A DNA stretch of 9,234 nucleotides from JBBQSF01 sp038214085. GTDB lineage: Bacteria; Bacteroidota; Bacteroidia; Bacteroidales; CG2-30-32-10. The position numbers and the translations under genes are program-made. Location: NCBI GenBank assembly GCA_038214085.1, contig JBBQSF010000121.1:1-9234 (forward strand), in the 5' to 3' direction. This document shows, in pieces, positions 6,552-9,234 of the stretch (positions are counted from its first letter, which is position 1; each line of letters opens with the position of its first letter). Under the pieces are notes generated by a model. That model saw only the letters and a program-made list of their open reading frames with translations, ran no database searches and was not told the DNA's origin.

Positions 6552-7075
6552 GAATTCTATTTCTTCTTTTTGCTTTTGTTTTAGTTCTCGCATCATGCGG
6601 AAACACTGACAATCCAGTTGGGAAAAACAAGGTGATTGTTATTGACTCAATTAAAAAACCACTCGAAAATGCCAATAAATCCCTTGTTAAAAAGGAAGAA
6701 CAGCAAATAAAAGATTTCACAACCCGTTACAACTGGAATATGAATGAAACCGGAACCGGACTGAGATATATGATTTACAAGAAAGGATCAGGAAAAAAAG
6801 CTGAAAAAGGTAAAATTGCAAAATTTAATTACGAAGTTAAACTGATTACCGGAGATATTTGTTATTCCTCAAAAACCGATGGTGCACAAGAGTTTTTAAT
6901 AGGTAAGGGTGGCGTTATAAGTGGACTTGAAGAGGGAATATTATTGTTAAAAGTTGGTGACAAAGCAAAATTCATCATACCTTCGCACCTCGCTTTTGGG
7001 TTGCTCGGCGACGAAGACAAGGTACCTAAACGTGCAACCCTAGTTTATGATCTTGAATTATTAGAAGTTAAATAA
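6548..7075 (+). CDS. GldI-like FKBP-fold lipoprotein with degenerate active site
   Basis: A 175-residue predicted lipoprotein. The signal peptide runs over residues 1-16 with lipobox L14-A15-S16-C17. A charged, probably helical linker at 20-62 precedes a single FKBP fold at 66-174. FKBPs catalyse cis-trans isomerisation of prolyl bonds and act as chaperones. Compared with FKBP12, Y95 matches Tyr26 and V123-I124 match Val55-Ile56. The FDSS motif is CYSS (105-108), the central Trp is L127, and the Tyr of the LAYG motif is F150. Isomerase activity may therefore be low or lost, with a chaperone or structural role left. One-domain FKBP lipoproteins of this size in Bacteroidota include the gliding protein GldI, and position directly after an nrnA-type gene suits that reading, but I assign it as GldI-like only. 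It overlaps nrnA by 4 nt and is 10 nt from the next FKBP gene. Confidence 0.85.
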   Translation: MRILFLLFAFVLVLASCGNTDNPVGKNKVIVIDSIKKPLENANKSLVKKEEQQIKDFTTRYNWNMNETGTGLRYMIYKKGSGKKAEKGKIAKFNYEVKLITGDICYSSKTDGAQEFLIGKGGVISGLEEGILLLKVGDKAKFIIPSHLAFGLLGDEDKVPKRATLVYDLELLEVK

Positions 7076-7085
7076 AACAATTATT

Positions 7086-7979
7086 ATGAAGAAAAAAATC
7101 ATTTTTATTGCATTGGCTGCTCTTATGTTTGCGGCATGTTCAAAGTATCCAGGTTACGACAAATCAGATACCGGATTGTATTACAAATTCTTTACGGAAA
7201 ATGAAAATGCCAAAAAACCTGAAATAGGTGATGTGGTTACTATTGAAATGACTTATAAACTTAAGGATTCCGTAATTTTCACCAGCAAAGATATGGAAAT
7301 GCCTTCTCGTTTGCAGATTGTAAAGCCACTCTATGATGGAGATATTATTGAAGGCATCACAATGATGGGTGTTGGCGACAGTGCTTCGTTTATGATTAGT
7401 GCTGATTCTTTTTTCGTGAAAAATGTTGGTCTGAAAGAATTGCCAAAATTTATCAAGAAAGGTGATATGCTTACTTTTAATGTGAAATTAGTTAGTTTAC
7501 AATCTAAAGAAGAATATCAGAAAGAAAAAGCTTTGCAGCTCGAAAAATACAATGCCATGGTAGAAGTTCGCAAATCTGGCGAAACAGACAGCATTAAAAC
7601 GTATCTGCTGGCAAATAAATATACTGTTAAACCAACCGCTACAGGAATGTATTACATTGAAACGCTCAAAGGTGCAGGAACAAAGGCTACAACGGGTAGT
7701 ACTGTAACCGTTAATTATACCGGCAAATTTCTAAATGGAACAGTTTTCGATTCTTCTGTTGGTAAAGATCCTATTTCTTTCGTTCTTGGAAATAAAGAAG
7801 TTATTCCGGGTTGGGAAGAAGGTATTGCCCTTATGAAAAAAGGTGGGAAAGCTGTGTTTGTAATTCCATCTAATTTGGCATACGGACCAAATGGCGCTGG
7901 TAGTCTCATCCTTCCATACACACCTCTAACTTTTGACGTAGAATTGGTTGATGTAACAGCTACTGCTGCAAAAAAGTAA
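7086..7979 (+). CDS. two-domain FKBP-type peptidyl-prolyl isomerase lipoprotein
   Basis: A 297-residue predicted lipoprotein with lipobox F15-A16-A17-C18. Residues 28-137 form a degenerate FKBP-like domain: the strands can be followed (GDVVTIEMTYKLKD, DIIEGITMMGVGDSASF, GDMLTFNVKLVSL), but the active-site Trp is I91 and the FD and LAYG motifs are gone. A charged helix at about 140-175 separates it from a canonical FKBP domain at 180-290 with Y211, F221-D222, V239-I240, W243 in the GWEEG motif, Y266 in LAYG and F283, so this domain should be an active prolyl isomerase. The arginine that follows FDSS in FKBP12 is replaced by G226/K227. The layout, inactive N-domain, helix, active C-domain, recalls periplasmic folding factors that clamp clients. 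The start ATG is 10 nt after the previous stop, with A-rich sequence and no Shine-Dalgarno. Confidence 0.93.
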   Translation: MKKKIIFIALAALMFAACSKYPGYDKSDTGLYYKFFTENENAKKPEIGDVVTIEMTYKLKDSVIFTSKDMEMPSRLQIVKPLYDGDIIEGITMMGVGDSASFMISADSFFVKNVGLKELPKFIKKGDMLTFNVKLVSLQSKEEYQKEKALQLEKYNAMVEVRKSGETDSIKTYLLANKYTVKPTATGMYYIETLKGAGTKATTGSTVTVNYTGKFLNGTVFDSSVGKDPISFVLGNKEVIPGWEEGIALMKKGGKAVFVIPSNLAYGPNGAGSLILPYTPLTFDVELVDVTATAAKK

Positions 7980-7997
7980 TTCAACAAAACTGAAATT

Positions 7998-9170
7998 ATG
8001 AAAAATAAATTAGTGTTAATCATTTTGGCAAGTTGCTTTGTATCGGTTTCCGCATTTGCTCAACTGCCGAAAAAAATCAAAAAAAACGTGGAATATACTA
8101 CAGAATCAGGGCTAAAAATAAAATGGCTGAAAATTACTAAAGATAAAATGCCGGTAAGCGGCGATGTTGTTAAAGTTCATTACAGAGGCAAACTTACCAA
8201 CGATACTATTTTTGACGAATCGTATAAAAGGGGAGAACCTTTTTCGTTTAAATTAGGTCAGGGAAAAGTAATTAAAGGCTGGGACGAAGGCATTGCACTG
8301 CTTCATAAAGGCGATAAAGCTGAACTTACCATTCCATCTGAACTCGGATATGGGGCAAAGGATATGGGTGTAATTCCTCCAAATTCAACTTTGATTTTTG
8401 ATGTTGAATTGATAGATATTGCTCTTGCTCCTAAACCTTATGACGTAACTGGAAAAGACACAATATCAACTGGAACTGGTTTAAAATATATCTTGGTTTC
8501 AAAAGGAAGTGGAACGCGTGTAAAAAAAGATATGAATGTTACAGTTCATTATACAGGTTATTTCGAAGATGGTAAAATTTTCGATTCTTCTGTTGAACGT
8601 GATGAACCTATCGCAATTCCTATAGGTCAAGGAAAAGTTATTCCTGGCTGGGATGAAGGCATTTGCCTTTTAAATGTTGGCGATAAAGCTCGTTTGCTCA
8701 TACCTTATACTTTAGCTTATGGCGAAAAAGTTCGTGGTCCTATACCAGCCAAATCAAACTTAATTTTTGATGTTGAAATAATTAAGGCCGAAGAAAGTAT
8801 TACTCCAGTGGCGTATAATGTAGAAGGGAAAGATACCATAACTACAGCTTCAGGATTAAAATATATTGTAGTTAATCAAGGAACAGGCACACCTGCTAAA
8901 AGCGGAAATACCGTAAAAGTTCATTATACAGGATATTTTTCTGATGGAAGTATTTTTGATTCTTCGGTAGAACGTAACGATCCTTTTGAATTTGTTCTTG
9001 GACAAGGAAGTGTTATTGCCGGATGGGATGAAGGTGTCGCATTAATGAAAACTGGTGGCAAAACTCGCTTTATTATCCCTTATACTCTTGGATATGGCGA
9101 AAATGCTTACGGACCTATTCCTGCAAAAGCAACATTGATTTTTGATGTTGAGCTTATTGAAGTAAAATAA
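7998..9170 (+). CDS. secreted peptidyl-prolyl isomerase with three tandem FKBP domains
   Basis: A 390-residue exported protein. The signal peptide ends most likely at A19-F20-A21 before Q22, the usual AFA/Q cleavage in Bacteroidota; a LASC at 10-13 could alternatively be read as a lipobox. Three complete FKBP domains follow at about 33-140, 155-263 and 279-389. All keep the catalytic pocket: Y62/F72/D73/W95/Y118/F134 in the first, Y185/F195/D196/W218/Y241/F257 in the second, Y310/F320/D321/W343/Y366/F382 in the third. The second has I205 where the others have the pocket Phe. Domains 2 and 3 share the lead-in GKDTI and GLKYI and are about 60% identical by eye, so they arose by a later duplication than domain 1. 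It is the last gene of the cluster, 18 nt after the previous stop and 22 nt before the terminator. It is expected to act on exported proteins in the periplasm. Confidence 0.95.
   Translation: MKNKLVLIILASCFVSVSAFAQLPKKIKKNVEYTTESGLKIKWLKITKDKMPVSGDVVKVHYRGKLTNDTIFDESYKRGEPFSFKLGQGKVIKGWDEGIALLHKGDKAELTIPSELGYGAKDMGVIPPNSTLIFDVELIDIALAPKPYDVTGKDTISTGTGLKYILVSKGSGTRVKKDMNVTVHYTGYFEDGKIFDSSVERDEPIAIPIGQGKVIPGWDEGICLLNVGDKARLLIPYTLAYGEKVRGPIPAKSNLIFDVEIIKAEESITPVAYNVEGKDTITTASGLKYIVVNQGTGTPAKSGNTVKVHYTGYFSDGSIFDSSVERNDPFEFVLGQGSVIAGWDEGVALMKTGGKTRFIIPYTLGYGENAYGPIPAKATLIFDVELIEVK
8439..9170 (+). repeat. internal duplication of an FKBP domain (period 375 nt)
   Basis: The units run 8439-8813 and 8814-9170, starting at the Tyr of YDVTGKDTI and YNVEGKDTI. 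Short blocks of DNA identity remain, for example TTAAAATATAT near the start of each unit and GATTCTTC at the FDSS motif, but third positions have diverged widely. The copies are therefore old and recombination between them should be limited. Confidence 0.75.
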
Positions 9171-9192
9171 AGAAATACCCCAATTAATAAAG

Positions 9193-9222
9193 AAAAAGGT
9201 TTGCATTGCAAGCCTTTTTTTT
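9193..9222 (+). terminator. intrinsic terminator of the nrnA-FKBP operon
   Basis: AAAAAGGTTTGC (9193-9204) pairs with GCAAGCCTTTTT over 12 bp with one G-U pair and a three-base ATT loop, followed by a T run to 9222. It starts 22 nt after the last FKBP stop codon. No comparable hairpin lies between the four genes, which supports one transcription unit from nrnA onward. Confidence 0.9.
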
Positions 9223-9234
9223 ATTGTACCCCAT

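Noticed and set aside
7715..8023. 102-codon minus-strand frame opposite the second and third FKBP genes
   Set aside because: Antisense to a well-supported FKBP domain and spans the junction of two real genes.

Overview
The window looks like ordinary core chromosome from an AT-rich member of the Bacteroidota. The evidence is: (i) a Rho factor with a very long disordered insert after its N-terminal domain, as is usual in this phylum; (ii) promoter-like sites of the Bacteroidota type (TTTG, 17-19 nt, TAnnTTTG); (iii) A-rich start contexts with no clear Shine-Dalgarno; (iv) a secreted protein with a C-terminal type IX secretion (T9SS) sorting domain; and (v) several FKBP lipoproteins next to an nrnA-type DHH phosphoesterase, one of them GldI-like. 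The order or genus cannot be fixed from this sequence.

Layout. 1-230: 3' end of a tyrosine-rich reading frame ending in three 33-nt in-frame repeats. 426-635 (+): YbcJ-type S4 RNA-binding protein with its own promoter. 669-1193 (-): YcxB-like two-TM membrane protein, convergent with the S4 gene. 1269-3185 (-): rho, ended by a strong intrinsic terminator that abuts or overlaps the 5' end of the membrane-protein gene. 3186-3681: non-coding, with the rho promoter and the terminator of the next gene. 3682-4623 (-): exported T9SS-type protein of unknown function, with a promoter about 130 nt upstream. 4973-5392 (-): ndk. 5393-5543: divergent regulatory region with a 12-bp palindrome. 5544-9170 (+): a tight four-gene cluster, nrnA followed by three FKBP-type prolyl isomerase genes, closed by a canonical terminator at 9193-9222.

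How the genes fit together. Rho (termination), the S4 protein (RNA or ribosome binding), NrnA (nanoRNA/pAp turnover) and Ndk (NTP balance) are RNA and nucleotide housekeeping genes. The three FKBP proteins are envelope folding factors whose FKBP-like domain number rises 1, 2, 3 along the operon. Two are predicted lipoproteins and one has a signal peptide, so they probably act on exported proteins at the inner or outer membrane or in the periplasm. A link to gliding or T9SS function is possible through the GldI-like member but is inference.

I found no mobile element, CRISPR array, tRNA, rRNA or phage gene, and no convincing new multi-gene system. The points most worth following are the 1-2-3 FKBP ladder with degenerate domains, the repeat-bearing fragment at the left edge, and the terminator/start overlap between rho and the YcxB-like gene.
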